Below, in pieces: positions 44,338 through 53,648 of a stretch of 64,000 bases of DNA. The stretch covers positions 52,640 to 116,639 of the forward strand of contig NZ_FOYM01000010.1 of the NCBI RefSeq assembly GCF_900115975.1. Direction: 5' to 3'. Each line of letters opens with the position of its first letter. Within the stretch, counting starts at the first letter, position 1. A program made the translations under genes and the position numbers. Below the pieces are notes generated by a model. That model did not search any database, was not told where the DNA came from, and saw only the letters and a program-made list of their open reading frames with translations. The DNA comes from Desulfoscipio geothermicus DSM 3669. GTDB taxonomy: Bacteria > Bacillota > Desulfotomaculia > Desulfotomaculales > Desulfallaceae.

Positions 44338-45633
44338 ATGGCCAACTTTTTAGTATCAATTGTTAAACATACAGACACTTATGGCGCATTGAAAAAATCA
44401 ATAGAGCTCTGTAATGGGTTAAAAGATTTTAAAAAGAATGACAAAATTTTAATCAAGCCAAACCTGGTTTCCTGGGATTTTGACCTTCCCTTTCCGCCTT
44501 ACGGTGTGGTTACAACCAGTGCGGTGATGTTTGCCCTGGTGCAGATTCTGTATGAAGAAGGCTATTCCAGGGTAACCATTGGAGAAGCTTCTCTCGGTGT
44601 CAGCGGGTCAATGGCTAAGAACATTTTTAAGGTTTTGGGCTATGAAAAACTTCGTGAAAAGTTTGGTGTTAAATTAGTAGATTTTAACGAAGATAAATTC
44701 GTAGCGGTGGATGTTGGTGGTTTTAAGCTGTCCATTGCTCAAAAGGCATTAGAGGCGGATAAAATTATCAACGTGCCGGTTTTAAAGACCCATAACCAGT
44801 GCAAGGTGTCTTTAGGGATAAAAAATTTAAAGGGCTGTCTTAATCGTACTTCTAAAAAACAATGCCACGGTAGGGATGAAGAACTTGAGCACATGTTCCC
44901 CCACATTGCAGAAAAGCTCCCCGTTGCCCTTACCATAATAGATGGTATTTTTGCACTGGCTAAAGGGCCCGGCGCCACCGGTAAAGCTGTTAGAAAAGAT
45001 CTTTTAGTGGCCTCCCGGAATATTCTGGCTTGTGACATGGTCGGCGCCGCTTTAATTGGTTATAATGCAAGTGAGGTCGAACATCTTAAATATTTTGCGC
45101 AGCGTAGCCGGCAAGTCATTAACCTGGCAGATATTGAGGTGTTAGGCGAATCCATTGAAAAACACGCGGAATATTTAGAAAGCGACTGGGCATGGACAGA
45201 AGACAATTCCGGCCCGGCCGGTTTTAAAAAAAGAGGTATCAAGGGGATAGCTATCAGAAAGTATGATAGTTCTCTTTGTACTGCTTGTTCCAAGTTGTAT
45301 AATCCTATGTTGATTTTATTGTCATCTGCCTTTAAGGGTGAACCTTTCCCCGGAATAGAGGTGTTGACCGGCAAAAGGCAAAAAGCTTCTCCGGGTTTTG
45401 AAAAAACTATCTTGTTTGGTAAATGTGCATGTATGCAAAATAAAGATAACCCTAACATAAAGAAGGCAGTTTTTATTAAGGGTTGCCCTCCGGATCTCAA
45501 TGAATTTCAAAGGTTGCTGCATGAAGAAGGCATAGAATGCAATTACGATCAATATGTCAGTTACCGCCACTATATTTACGACCGGTACGAGGATAAAGAC
45601 GGTTTTGACATGGGACTTTTTAAAATAATTTAG
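44338..45633 (+). CDS. Cysteine-rich DUF362 protein (module 2)
   Basis: 431 residues, the same length as and alignable without gaps to the protein at 38438, with all seven cysteines conserved (GCLNR, QCHG, LCTAC, GKCAC, KGCPPDL). DNA is much richer in AT than that of the paralogue, so the two have long been separate or were acquired from different sources. The pair MaoC-DUF362 is conserved in both modules. The ATG overlaps the end of the MaoC gene region; AAAGGAG serves as ribosome site. Biochemical role unknown. Confidence 0.8.
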   Translation: MANFLVSIVKHTDTYGALKKSIELCNGLKDFKKNDKILIKPNLVSWDFDLPFPPYGVVTTSAVMFALVQILYEEGYSRVTIGEASLGVSGSMAKNIFKVLGYEKLREKFGVKLVDFNEDKFVAVDVGGFKLSIAQKALEADKIINVPVLKTHNQCKVSLGIKNLKGCLNRTSKKQCHGRDEELEHMFPHIAEKLPVALTIIDGIFALAKGPGATGKAVRKDLLVASRNILACDMVGAALIGYNASEVEHLKYFAQRSRQVINLADIEVLGESIEKHAEYLESDWAWTEDNSGPAGFKKRGIKGIAIRKYDSSLCTACSKLYNPMLILLSSAFKGEPFPGIEVLTGKRQKASPGFEKTILFGKCACMQNKDNPNIKKAVFIKGCPPDLNEFQRLLHEEGIECNYDQYVSYRHYIYDRYEDKDGFDMGLFKII

Positions 45634-45656
45634 GGTTCTTTAAATTGACTGATTTA

Positions 45657-45706
45657 AAAGGTTGGAGGCGCTTTACAAAAAAGCATCACCAACCTCTTTT
45701 ATTTTT
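45657..45706 (+). terminator. Terminator at the end of the first module 2 operon
   Basis: AAGGTTGG pairs with CCAACCT (45658-45665 with 45689-45695), with an inner GCTT/AAGC hairpin, and is followed by CTTTTATTTTT. Confidence 0.75.
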
Positions 45707-45734
45707 AAAGTGTTTCAAAATCAAATATTAAAAG

Positions 45735-45747
45735 TTTCATTTTGAAA
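45735..45747 (+). promoter_or_regulatory. Upstream dyad TTTCA-TTT-TGAAA (candidate activator site)
   Basis: Perfect TTTCA/TGAAA inverted repeat, 44 bases before the -24 box at 45792. The same pattern TTKCA-N3-TGAAA occurs at 47991 and 51465, also upstream of sigma-54 promoters. Confidence 0.5.
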
Positions 45748-45791
45748 TAAAGTTGGTTGCAAAACAAGTAGGTATGGCAATCTTTGAGTTA

Positions 45792-45807
45792 AGGCATTAA
45801 AATTGCA
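45792..45807 (+). promoter_or_regulatory. Candidate sigma-54 promoter upstream of the second activator gene
   Basis: AGGCATTAAAATTGCA keeps -24 GGCA and -12 TTGCA in the right register. It is about 250 bases before the activator gene start, in a 421-base gap with long A/T runs and no genes; autoregulation is possible. Confidence 0.55.
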
Positions 45808-46054
45808 ATATTTTTTGTATAAAAATAATAAATGTGAGATAATTCAAATTATAAGTGATTTTTTAAATGTTTAAAGCATTAATTCAAATTTATTGTTTAG
45901 TCAGGATAATTAGAAAACTTTTTTGAAATTTATTTTAATCTGAGTCTAAAAAGCGTATAATTTTTAAAAAATTTAAAATATAGATATGAGTTTAATTTTT
46001 AGAAAAAGTATTTAGCATGAATAATAAATCCAATTAACGGGAGGTTGCTTGTTT

Positions 46055-47977
46055 ATGTCTGATGTTAAGATTGGAGTGGTTTCCACCTATCCCAAATTAT
46101 CACAATTAATTCAGAAAATAGCTGGCGAAATGAAATTAGATTTAGAAATAAAGGAAGCCATTTTGGATGAAGGTGTTTCCTGTGCCTATCAGTTTGAACA
46201 CCAGGGAGTAGACGTAATAATTAGCCGGGGGGTGACGGGGCAAAAAATAAAGAAAGCAATTTCCTTGCCGGTTGTTTTGATTGAAATAACTTCGTTTGAT
46301 ATACTGCAAGCCCTTTACTCCGCTAAAGGCATGGGAGAAAAAATAGCTTTTCTTGGACACCGAACCCAGGATTTTCGCCCGGACTTTAAAAATATCACTA
46401 AAATATTGGATATAGATGTAGATTGCTACCCTTATAGCGATACATTTGAAATGGAGGAGCAAGCTACCAAAATATTAAAATCAAATATTGACGTTATTGT
46501 AAGTACTGGTTTATGTATATACGAAATGGCCAAACGCTCAGGGATTAATGCCATCCTGGTTCAATCAGGTTATGACGCCATATACGGTTCCATTAAGCGG
46601 GCTATTGAATTGGTGCATGCTATTCGCCGCGACCAGGAACGTGTAAAACGGTTTCGTTCCGTCCTTGAATCAACTAATGATGGAATTCTGGTATTGGATG
46701 AAGGTAAACGCATTTCATTTATGAATCCGGCTGCGGAAAGTCTCTTGGAAATGGATGCTAATAAAATTGTAGGGCAGTGCATAGATGAAATTCGGGAATC
46801 AACAATTTTAGGGGCTTTGTTTAATAATAATCAGGGGGAAGAAGTTTTTAAGGAGGTTGGTAGGAAACAGTTTTGGGTAAGCAGTATGCCCTTGATTATC
46901 AATAATAAAGAAAAGGATTTGCTGGTGCTTTTTCAAAGCGCGGACAGGATTCAAGTTATGGAACATAATTTTCGGCGTCAGTTATTTAAAAAAGGATTAT
47001 ACGCTAAACATACTTTCGACAATATTAATGGAACCAGTTCTGTTTTGTTGGATGCTATTGAGAGGGCGAAAAAATTTGCTGCCGCAAATGCTACAGTGTT
47101 GATCTGCGGTGAAAGCGGCACTGGTAAAGAATTGTTTGCTCAAAGTATTCATAATGAAAGCGACAGGAGAAAAGCTCCTTTTGTGGCCATAAATTGCGCT
47201 GCATTACCGGAAAATTTATTGGAAAGTGAACTGTTCGGGTATGAGGAGGGCGCTTTTACCGGGGCTAAAAAAGGTGGTAAAATCGGCCTGTTTGAGATGG
47301 CCCATGGAGGAACAATATTTTTAGATGAAATTGGTGAAATGACTTTGCCGGTACAGGCTCGTTTATTGCGGGTTTTGCAAGAACGGGAAATAATGAGACT
47401 GGGCAGCGATAGGGTTATCCCGGTGGATGTAAGAATAATTGCCGCCACCAACCATGAACTATACCATGCTGTAGCCGAAGGGAGATTTCGTAGCGACTTG
47501 TACCACCGTTTGGAAGTGTTAAACCTGGATGTTCCTCCCTTGCGGGCAAGAAAAGAGGATATAGATTTATTAGCCGGTCATTTTATAAATCTTTATAGTT
47601 TTGAAGAAAAAAAAGATGTGCCAGGCCTTTCTGAAGCAGCTTTGGACAAATTAAAAAAATACGATTGGCCCGGTAACATAAGGGAATTACAAAATGTTAT
47701 CCATAAGTATGTTTTGTTAATAGAACATAAACAAACTTGTGAAGAGTTAATTGATAAGTTGATAAATGAAAAGATTAGGAAAACATATAAAATACGCACG
47801 GAAGATGAAAATTCCATAACACTAAAAATTGGCAAATTGGATGATATGGAAAGACAAGTAATTGAATACTTACTAGCTACTGGAGCCAGCATAAAAGAAA
47901 TATCAGAAATCACCGGTACGAGTCGAACAACGCTATGGCGAAAAGTAAAAACTTTGGATAAAGTAATGTTTCGATAG
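46055..47977 (+). CDS. Sigma-54 activator with PrpR_N sensor, PAS and AAA+ domains (module 2)
   Basis: 640 residues from ATG 46055, about 10 bases after GGGAGG. It has the same domain order as the protein at 30788: PrpR_N with the canonical [38 protein letters not shown] near 200 ([19 protein letters not shown]), Walker A GESGTGKE near 352, GAFTGA near 399 and a C-terminal HTH ([18 protein letters not shown]). It likely controls the sigma-54 promoters at 41496, 45792, 48077 and 51587. The ligand is probably an acid or acyl-CoA of the pathway. Codon use is AT-rich like the other module 2 genes. Confidence 0.92.
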   Translation: MSDVKIGVVSTYPKLSQLIQKIAGEMKLDLEIKEAILDEGVSCAYQFEHQGVDVIISRGVTGQKIKKAISLPVVLIEITSFDILQALYSAKGMGEKIAFLGHRTQDFRPDFKNITKILDIDVDCYPYSDTFEMEEQATKILKSNIDVIVSTGLCIYEMAKRSGINAILVQSGYDAIYGSIKRAIELVHAIRRDQERVKRFRSVLESTNDGILVLDEGKRISFMNPAAESLLEMDANKIVGQCIDEIRESTILGALFNNNQGEEVFKEVGRKQFWVSSMPLIINNKEKDLLVLFQSADRIQVMEHNFRRQLFKKGLYAKHTFDNINGTSSVLLDAIERAKKFAAANATVLICGESGTGKELFAQSIHNESDRRKAPFVAINCAALPENLLESELFGYEEGAFTGAKKGGKIGLFEMAHGGTIFLDEIGEMTLPVQARLLRVLQEREIMRLGSDRVIPVDVRIIAATNHELYHAVAEGRFRSDLYHRLEVLNLDVPPLRARKEDIDLLAGHFINLYSFEEKKDVPGLSEAALDKLKKYDWPGNIRELQNVIHKYVLLIEHKQTCEELIDKLINEKIRKTYKIRTEDENSITLKIGKLDDMERQVIEYLLATGASIKEISEITGTSRTTLWRKVKTLDKVMFR

Positions 47978-47990
47978 GGAACTTTCATTG

Positions 47991-48003
47991 TTGCAAGTTG
48001 AAA
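47991..48003 (+). promoter_or_regulatory. Upstream dyad TTGCA-AGT-TGAAA
   Basis: Second instance of TTKCA-N3-TGAAA, 73 bases before the -24 box at 48077; a TTTCA lies just upstream. Confidence 0.5.
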
Positions 48004-48076
48004 TAAAATTTTTATGGCAAGTTTCTAAAAGATTAATTTTCAGAGATTTGCAAACTATTTTTATTTTTAAAAACAA

Positions 48077-48092
48077 TGGCATGGTATTTGCT
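48077..48092 (+). promoter_or_regulatory. Sigma-54 promoter of the TAXI-TRAP genes
   Basis: TGGCATGGTATTTGCT has one mismatch from TGGCACG-R-NNN-TTGCW, 141 bases before the TAXI gene. Confidence 0.82.
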
Positions 48093-48233
48093 CAATAATT
48101 TTGGCAGTTATGATTATGAACTAAGGAGGTGTATCTAAAGGTAATTTGTAAAAACAATTGCGGGAATTGGGATAAGTTATATTTGTCTATATTTTCCGGG
48201 CAACAATCTTATGAAAGTGAGGGGTATTAATAA

Positions 48234-49274
48234 ATGAAGAGATATAAATCAAGTGTGCTTCTTTTGATTGGTATTGTCATGTTAATCAGTTTGTTAGCCG
48301 GCTGTGGCGGCGGTGCTCAGTCAGGCGACGATGCTGCACTGCAAAACATAAAATTTTTATCAGGGCCTACCGGAACTACATGGTATTCGCAAGCTTCAGC
48401 TTTTGCCGGTATAGCTTCTAAAGAACTCGGTATGACGGTTGATGTTTTGACTGGCTCTGCTGTAAGTAATGTTATTCAAGTTGAAAATGGTCAAGCTGAT
48501 ATGGGGTTGACTTTCTCTTCATACTTACCTGCTATGGCCGAAGGTAAAGTGGTAGCCAAAATAGGAAAGGAGGAATATTTTAGCCAGCCCGTTAAAAATG
48601 TTCGCACCCTATTAAACGCGACTATTGCAGCATATGTATTACTGGTTGGTGCAGATTCTCCATATCAAACAATTAGTGACTTAAAAGGTAAGCCTATTAA
48701 ATATGTGACTTACCCAGTTGGTTTTACTGCCCGGTATGTTCCCGAAAAGATACTGGAAGCACATGGGATTACTCTTAAAAGTATAGAGGATGCCGGTGGT
48801 AAAGTTGATATGGTCAGTAAGTATAAAGAGGCCTGCGATTTGCTGGCAAAAGGGCAGGCCGATGTAATAGCTTATACTATGGCGGTTAACGCTCAGTCAG
48901 CTGCTCTGGCTGAACTTGAATCACAAAGGGAGTTTAGGATCTTAAAGCTTGATGAAGATGCAATTACCAAGGTTACCGATGAATTGCCTCTTGTTGTAAC
49001 TACGGTGCCCAAAGGCCTGCATAACAGTATCAAAGAAGATACTACAGTATTGGCTGATATTACTACCTGGGTGGTCAGGGCAGATATGCCTGATGAAACA
49101 GTTACGAAAATACTGGAATCTATTATTAATAACATGGATTCCATGGCTCAGGTGGGGAACAGCGAATTTAAAGGTTTTACGGCTAAAGAATTAAGCAGAT
49201 TGCACGGCAAAGGCAAACAAATACCTTACCATCCCGCGGCTGAAAAGTTTTTCAAAGATAACGGAGCAATTTAA
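48234..49274 (+). CDS. TAXI family TRAP transporter substrate-binding lipoprotein
   Basis: Extracytoplasmic receptor of a TRAP transporter for organic acids. The 346-residue protein has a lipobox LLAGC (Cys24) and the TAXI fold, with FLSGPTGTTWYSQASAFAGI, GSAVSNVIQVENGQADMGLT and KGKPIKYVTYPVGFTARYV. It lies directly before the fused permease, separated by 185 bases with a weak GCCCGG/CCGGGC stem. Likely imports the acid that module 2 degrades; the ligand cannot be read from the sequence. Confidence 0.93.
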   Translation: MKRYKSSVLLLIGIVMLISLLAGCGGGAQSGDDAALQNIKFLSGPTGTTWYSQASAFAGIASKELGMTVDVLTGSAVSNVIQVENGQADMGLTFSSYLPAMAEGKVVAKIGKEEYFSQPVKNVRTLLNATIAAYVLLVGADSPYQTISDLKGKPIKYVTYPVGFTARYVPEKILEAHGITLKSIEDAGGKVDMVSKYKEACDLLAKGQADVIAYTMAVNAQSAALAELESQREFRILKLDEDAITKVTDELPLVVTTVPKGLHNSIKEDTTVLADITTWVVRADMPDETVTKILESIINNMDSMAQVGNSEFKGFTAKELSRLHGKGKQIPYHPAAEKFFKDNGAI

Positions 49275-49459
49275 TAATTTTACGTAAGTAGCTTGGCATT
49301 ATTTCCATGTAGACCTCTGCCCGGTGTTTTTAAACTGATGATCTTTTTTCCCGATATGTTAATTGCCGGGCGGGCGGTCTTTCTATTTAACTAAAAGGTA
49401 TTTTGCTGTTTCTTCAATTGGCTTGAGATGAGATTTTCTAAGGTGGAGGGTTGTTGCAA

Positions 49460-51367
49460 ATGAACAGAAACTTGGAGGGTGCAATAGGTAAAGTAATAGA
49501 TATCTTTAGCGTGTTCCTGACATTATTTGCATTGCAAATAATTGTTTTGGGACCTAAACTTGGGTACAACAAATCCCTGGCTATATTCTTGGTTCTTGCT
49601 TTGCCGATGACTTTCTTTATTTACGCCGGGGGAAAAAGTTCCTTCATGATGAAGATAAATATAATAGATATAATTTTTGCAGTACTTTCTTTTGCATCCA
49701 TTGGATACTTAGTGATAAATGCGGAATACATCTTGACCAGGGTTGAATATATTTCACCCCTTACAACCGCGGATTATGTTTTGGGCATTATCGCTATAAT
49801 TGCCGTGCTGGAAGCAACCCGCAGGGCTATTGGTTTGCCGATGGCGATTATTGCTTTATTGTTATTTGTCTATGCATACTTCGGTAAAATGCTCCCACCC
49901 CCGTTTGGGCATGCCGGTTTTACCATAAAGTGGATAATTGATACAATGTACCTAACCTCCAGAGGCATATTCGGCAGTCCCCTCTGGGTTGTAATAACAC
50001 TGGCTTTTCCCTTTATTTTCTATGGTGTTATCCTGGAACAGATTGGCGTGTTAAAGTCATTTTTAGACTTTGCCAACAGGTTGTTTGGTAAATCACCGGG
50101 GGCGCCGGCAAAGACATCTGTCGTGGCCGGTACATTCATGGGAATGGCCAGCGGAATGCCCATGTCCACCACTTATCTCATAGGATTTCCTACCATCCCC
50201 GAAATGATCAAGGTGGGATATCCTGCGCGCACGGCAGGGGCGATAGCCGCAGTGGTAGGAACAGCGGCCCAGTTGATGCCTCCGATGTTGGGTGTAGCCG
50301 CATTTATTGTGGCGCAGTACATGGGAGTGCCATATATTAAGGTCTGTCAATATACGTTATTACCTGCGTTGCTTTTTTACGCAGTATTTTTCCTAACTAT
50401 CCACCTCGAAACAAAAAGGCTGGGTATCAAGGCCGTAGAAATCCCTACTATTTCTTATAAACAAATAATGCTTGGTGGATTTTATATTTTCTTAATTACA
50501 CTGGCTATTCTGTTATATTTCCTTCTTAAATTCTACCCTGTTGGTCTGGCTGCGTTTTATGGCTGTGTAGCGGCTTTGGTTCTGGGAGCTGTTAGAAAAG
50601 ATAACAGATTGGACCTTAAGGGTTTTTATGTAGTCTTAGCTAAAACGGGAAGAACTTCTGTGTACATTGCTATAGCCTGCGCTGCAGCGGGTATAATAAC
50701 AGGATTTTTGGTTGAGACCGGCTTAAACTTGAAATTTGCCAATATGGTGATAGCTTTTGGCCAATCCAGCTTATTTTTATCCTTAATGCTGTCAGCAATA
50801 GCTATTTTGGTAATGAGTATGGGTATGCCCTCCATACCGGCATACATCACCAGTATAGCTATATTTGGTCCCGCGCTTATTAGACTGGGGGTTATACCCG
50901 AAGTGGCACATATATTCTGTTTCTATTATGCAACATTGTATTCTATTACCCCGCCGGTCGCTTTTGCTTCTTATGCTGGTGCCCAGATAGCCCATGAAGA
51001 CCCGATGAAAACTGGATTGGTAGCATGTAGACTGGGGATTATGACGTATATTATCCCGTTTATATTCGCGTATGCCCCTGCTTACCTTATGATACCGGAG
51101 TATTGGAATCTGTCAGAAGTTTTTAGATTAATAGTCTTTGTGATCCCAGGCTTAATAATTTTCGCTGTTGGTATAAGTGGTTACCTAACCAGGCCGCTTC
51201 AAAAGTTCGATAGAACCCTGGCATTAGCGGCCGGTTTAATGCTATTGCTTCCGTTTAGTTTCATGGATTACGCAGGTTTTGCGCTTATGGTAATTGTCCT
51301 ATTCAGGCAAGGATTTATTGCATCGTTAATGAAACGCGGTCAAAATGTTACAGCCAATGGCAACTAA
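49460..51367 (+). CDS. TRAP transporter fused permease (4TM/12TM)
   Basis: 635 residues from ATG 49460 behind AGGTGGAGG. A very hydrophobic protein with about 16-18 membrane helices: an N-terminal DctQ-like part (to about residue 180), then a DctM-like part with GTFMGMASGMPMSTTYLIGFPTIPEMIKVGYPARTAGAIAAVVGTAAQLMPPMLG and MSMGMPSIPAYITSIAIF. Fused permeases of this kind pair with TAXI receptors. Uses an ion gradient rather than ATP. Ends before a perfect terminator stem. Confidence 0.93.
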   Translation: MNRNLEGAIGKVIDIFSVFLTLFALQIIVLGPKLGYNKSLAIFLVLALPMTFFIYAGGKSSFMMKINIIDIIFAVLSFASIGYLVINAEYILTRVEYISPLTTADYVLGIIAIIAVLEATRRAIGLPMAIIALLLFVYAYFGKMLPPPFGHAGFTIKWIIDTMYLTSRGIFGSPLWVVITLAFPFIFYGVILEQIGVLKSFLDFANRLFGKSPGAPAKTSVVAGTFMGMASGMPMSTTYLIGFPTIPEMIKVGYPARTAGAIAAVVGTAAQLMPPMLGVAAFIVAQYMGVPYIKVCQYTLLPALLFYAVFFLTIHLETKRLGIKAVEIPTISYKQIMLGGFYIFLITLAILLYFLLKFYPVGLAAFYGCVAALVLGAVRKDNRLDLKGFYVVLAKTGRTSVYIAIACAAAGIITGFLVETGLNLKFANMVIAFGQSSLFLSLMLSAIAILVMSMGMPSIPAYITSIAIFGPALIRLGVIPEVAHIFCFYYATLYSITPPVAFASYAGAQIAHEDPMKTGLVACRLGIMTYIIPFIFAYAPAYLMIPEYWNLSEVFRLIVFVIPGLIIFAVGISGYLTRPLQKFDRTLALAAGLMLLLPFSFMDYAGFALMVIVLFRQGFIASLMKRGQNVTANGN

Positions 51368-51371
51368 AAAA

Positions 51372-51414
51372 GCTGCAAAAAGGCCACCGTTTAAAACGGT
51401 GGCCTTTTTGCAGC
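51372..51414. terminator. Strong terminator after the TRAP permease
   Basis: GCTGCAAAAAGGCCACCGTT pairs with its complete reverse complement (right arm 51395-51414) over a short loop; A and T runs inside the stem make it bidirectional. Confidence 0.9.
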
Positions 51415-51464
51415 CTATATATAAGCAGATGGGACAACTAATGTTTTATTCGGCAACCTGGTGG

Positions 51465-51477
51465 TTGCAGTTTGAAA
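51465..51477 (+). promoter_or_regulatory. Upstream dyad TTGCA-GTT-TGAAA
   Basis: Third instance of TTKCA-N3-TGAAA, about 110 bases before the -24 box at 51587; a second TTTTGAAAC follows 10 bases downstream. Confidence 0.5.
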
Positions 51478-51586
51478 CCAATTTTGAAACGACCTGCTTT
51501 GGGTGTATAATTTTCACTCCAAAGATTTATCCATATTTGTTAGTGTTTTCGGACTTTTTACCCTATTCATTTAAATTTGAAAAGAA

Positions 51587-51602
51587 TGGCACGTGTTTTG
51601 CT
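51587..51602 (+). promoter_or_regulatory. Sigma-54 promoter of the main module 2 operon
   Basis: TGGCACGTGTTTTGCT: exact TGGCACG and TTGCT boxes with correct spacing, 164 bases before the acyl-CoA dehydrogenase. The best sigma-54 match in the window. Confidence 0.88.
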
Positions 51603-51765
51603 CTTGCTAAATTACAAAGAAATTTGCGAACTTTTTTGTTTAATAATCTCTGTGATGGGGGGGAGTAATGGATTAAGATTCAGCAACTCCTTGGTTTCTG
51701 TATTAAATTGTTTGCTTTGCATTAATGGGAGAGTTTTATCGACATCGAAAAAGGAGGGTTAATAA

Positions 51766-53604
51766 GTGGCAGAATTTGCATATGACATTAGGGATCTTAA
51801 ATTTATTTTAAACGAATGGCTCGATATGGATGAAGTTTTTAGTCTTGAGCGGTTTAAAGATAACTATGAAAAGGATGATATTGATTTTATCTTAAACGAA
51901 GTTTACAAGATGGCCAAAGAGGTTGTTTTCCCGATTAATAAAGAGGGAGATGAAATAGGGGTTAAATATGAAAATGGCCAAGTAAAACTGCCCTCGTCAT
52001 ATGTGGAGGCATATAAGTTCTTGCAAGAAAATGGTTGGGGCTCAGCCAATGAGTCTTTGGGTTCAGATGAGCTTATGCCGTTAACTTTATACAGGGCCTA
52101 TAATGAGATGCTAATGGCTGCTTGCCCGGCATTAACATCATATATCAAGTTGACCACCGGTGCAGCCAACCTGATTTATAGGTTTGGAACGGATAAGGAC
52201 CGGGAACTGTTCATTGAAAACATGCTCAGCGGAAAATGGAGCGGCACCATGTGCTTAACCGAACCCAACGCCGGCTCTGATGTGGGGGACGCCACTACAA
52301 GGGCTTATCCGACCGATGACCACAGGATCTATAAAATCAAGGGCACCAAGATGTTTATTACCGGCGGCGAAGTAGATTTATCCGAGAACATAATCCATAT
52401 GGTTTTAGCCCGCCCGGAAGGCGGTGCGCCTGGCTCCAAGGGTTTGGGACTGTATATAGTACCCAAAATTTGGGTCAATGATGACGGCAGCCTTGGGGAA
52501 CCAAATGATGTGACCTGTATCGGTGTTGAACACAAGATGGGACTCAAAGCATCCGCCACAGCAATGTTGAGTTTTGGTGAAAATGATAACTGCCGTGGAA
52601 TACTGGTGGGGAGCCCTCCCGATGAAAATGGTGTATCAAAAGGGTTGGCCATGATGTTCCATATGATGAATGAATCCCGCATAGGGACAGGTCATAATGC
52701 TCTTGCCCAAATGGCGGCGGCTTATTACTTTGCTTCACGTTATGCCACCGAACGAATTCAGGGGCGTCCTTTTACCAACCCCAAAGCGGGCCGGGTACCA
52801 CTCATTAAACACGAAGACATAAGAAGAATGTTGATAGAAATGAAGGCTCAGATTGAAGGTATCAGGGCCATGATTTTCAAGGGATTTTATTACTTGGATG
52901 TCGCCGAGCATAGTAGTGATAAAGAAAAAGCGGCCAGATGCCAGGGGCTTGCAGAAATATTAACTCCGCTGATTAAAACTTATGCCAGTGAAACTGCCTG
53001 GCAGATGATCGGGCAGGCCATTCAGGTGTACGGCGGAGTTGGCTACACGGAAGAATACCCTGTTTCACAATATGCACGTGACGTAAAGATACTTTCTATA
53101 TGGGAAGGGACATCATTTATTCATGCCATGGATTTAGTCGGCCGCAAAATGAGAATGAAAGACGGTGTGCCTTTTACCAATTGGATGGATGATAGAAAAG
53201 AATTCATTGAAAAGAATAAAGATGCGGATAGCTTCAGTTCAGAAATGAAGCAGTTGGAAAAAGCTTATAATTGCGTTGCAGAAATCAGGGACCTTTTTGC
53301 ATCTTACTATGCCAACAGGGGAGAAAAAGGCGAATTAATACCTTTATATGCGCCGCGTGTACTTACCTGCTGTGCCCAATTGTTTGCTGCTGAAGCTATC
53401 ATGGACCAGGCATTGTTAGCCAAGAAAAAAATTGAAGAATTGGGTGTGGATCACCACGATTATGCGTACTATGTCGGCAAAGTTAACACAGCAAAATTCT
53501 TTGTAAATAATATATTGCCCAATGTTTATATGCAAACTGAGTTGATTAAAAATGCGGACAAGTCTGCTTTGGAATGCCCGGAAGAAGCATTAGTAATCAG
53601 CTAA
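51766..53604 (+). CDS. Long-form acyl-CoA dehydrogenase (612 residues)
   Basis: FAD enzyme that forms 2-enoyl-CoA and passes electrons to ETF. It is of the 600-residue type with an extra C-terminal domain, as in DmdC-like dehydrogenases. GTMCLTEPNAGSDVGDATTRA (flavin-binding) is near residue 165, KMFITGG follows, and catalytic Glu lies in SIWEGTSFIHAMDL near 447. GTG start after GGAGGG. It is the first gene of an operon running to etfB. Substrate class is uncertain; long forms often act on short or methylated chains. Confidence 0.92.
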   Translation: MAEFAYDIRDLKFILNEWLDMDEVFSLERFKDNYEKDDIDFILNEVYKMAKEVVFPINKEGDEIGVKYENGQVKLPSSYVEAYKFLQENGWGSANESLGSDELMPLTLYRAYNEMLMAACPALTSYIKLTTGAANLIYRFGTDKDRELFIENMLSGKWSGTMCLTEPNAGSDVGDATTRAYPTDDHRIYKIKGTKMFITGGEVDLSENIIHMVLARPEGGAPGSKGLGLYIVPKIWVNDDGSLGEPNDVTCIGVEHKMGLKASATAMLSFGENDNCRGILVGSPPDENGVSKGLAMMFHMMNESRIGTGHNALAQMAAAYYFASRYATERIQGRPFTNPKAGRVPLIKHEDIRRMLIEMKAQIEGIRAMIFKGFYYLDVAEHSSDKEKAARCQGLAEILTPLIKTYASETAWQMIGQAIQVYGGVGYTEEYPVSQYARDVKILSIWEGTSFIHAMDLVGRKMRMKDGVPFTNWMDDRKEFIEKNKDADSFSSEMKQLEKAYNCVAEIRDLFASYYANRGEKGELIPLYAPRVLTCCAQLFAAEAIMDQALLAKKKIEELGVDHHDYAYYVGKVNTAKFFVNNILPNVYMQTELIKNADKSALECPEEALVIS

Positions 53605-53648
53605 CTACAAGGAGATGTACACCCTAAAATGGGAGGTCGTCATTTAAG

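Larger units (their letters stand above)
51368..51765. other. 398-base regulatory gap before the acyl-CoA dehydrogenase
   Basis: Holds the terminator 51372-51414, the dyad 51465-51477 and the sigma-54 promoter 51587-51602. No gene is supported in it. Confidence 0.7.

Noticed and set aside
48122..48180. Ribosome-site-like AAGGAGGTG with a possible tiny frame upstream of the TAXI gene
   Set aside because: Only a short unsupported reading frame follows; treated as leader sequence.
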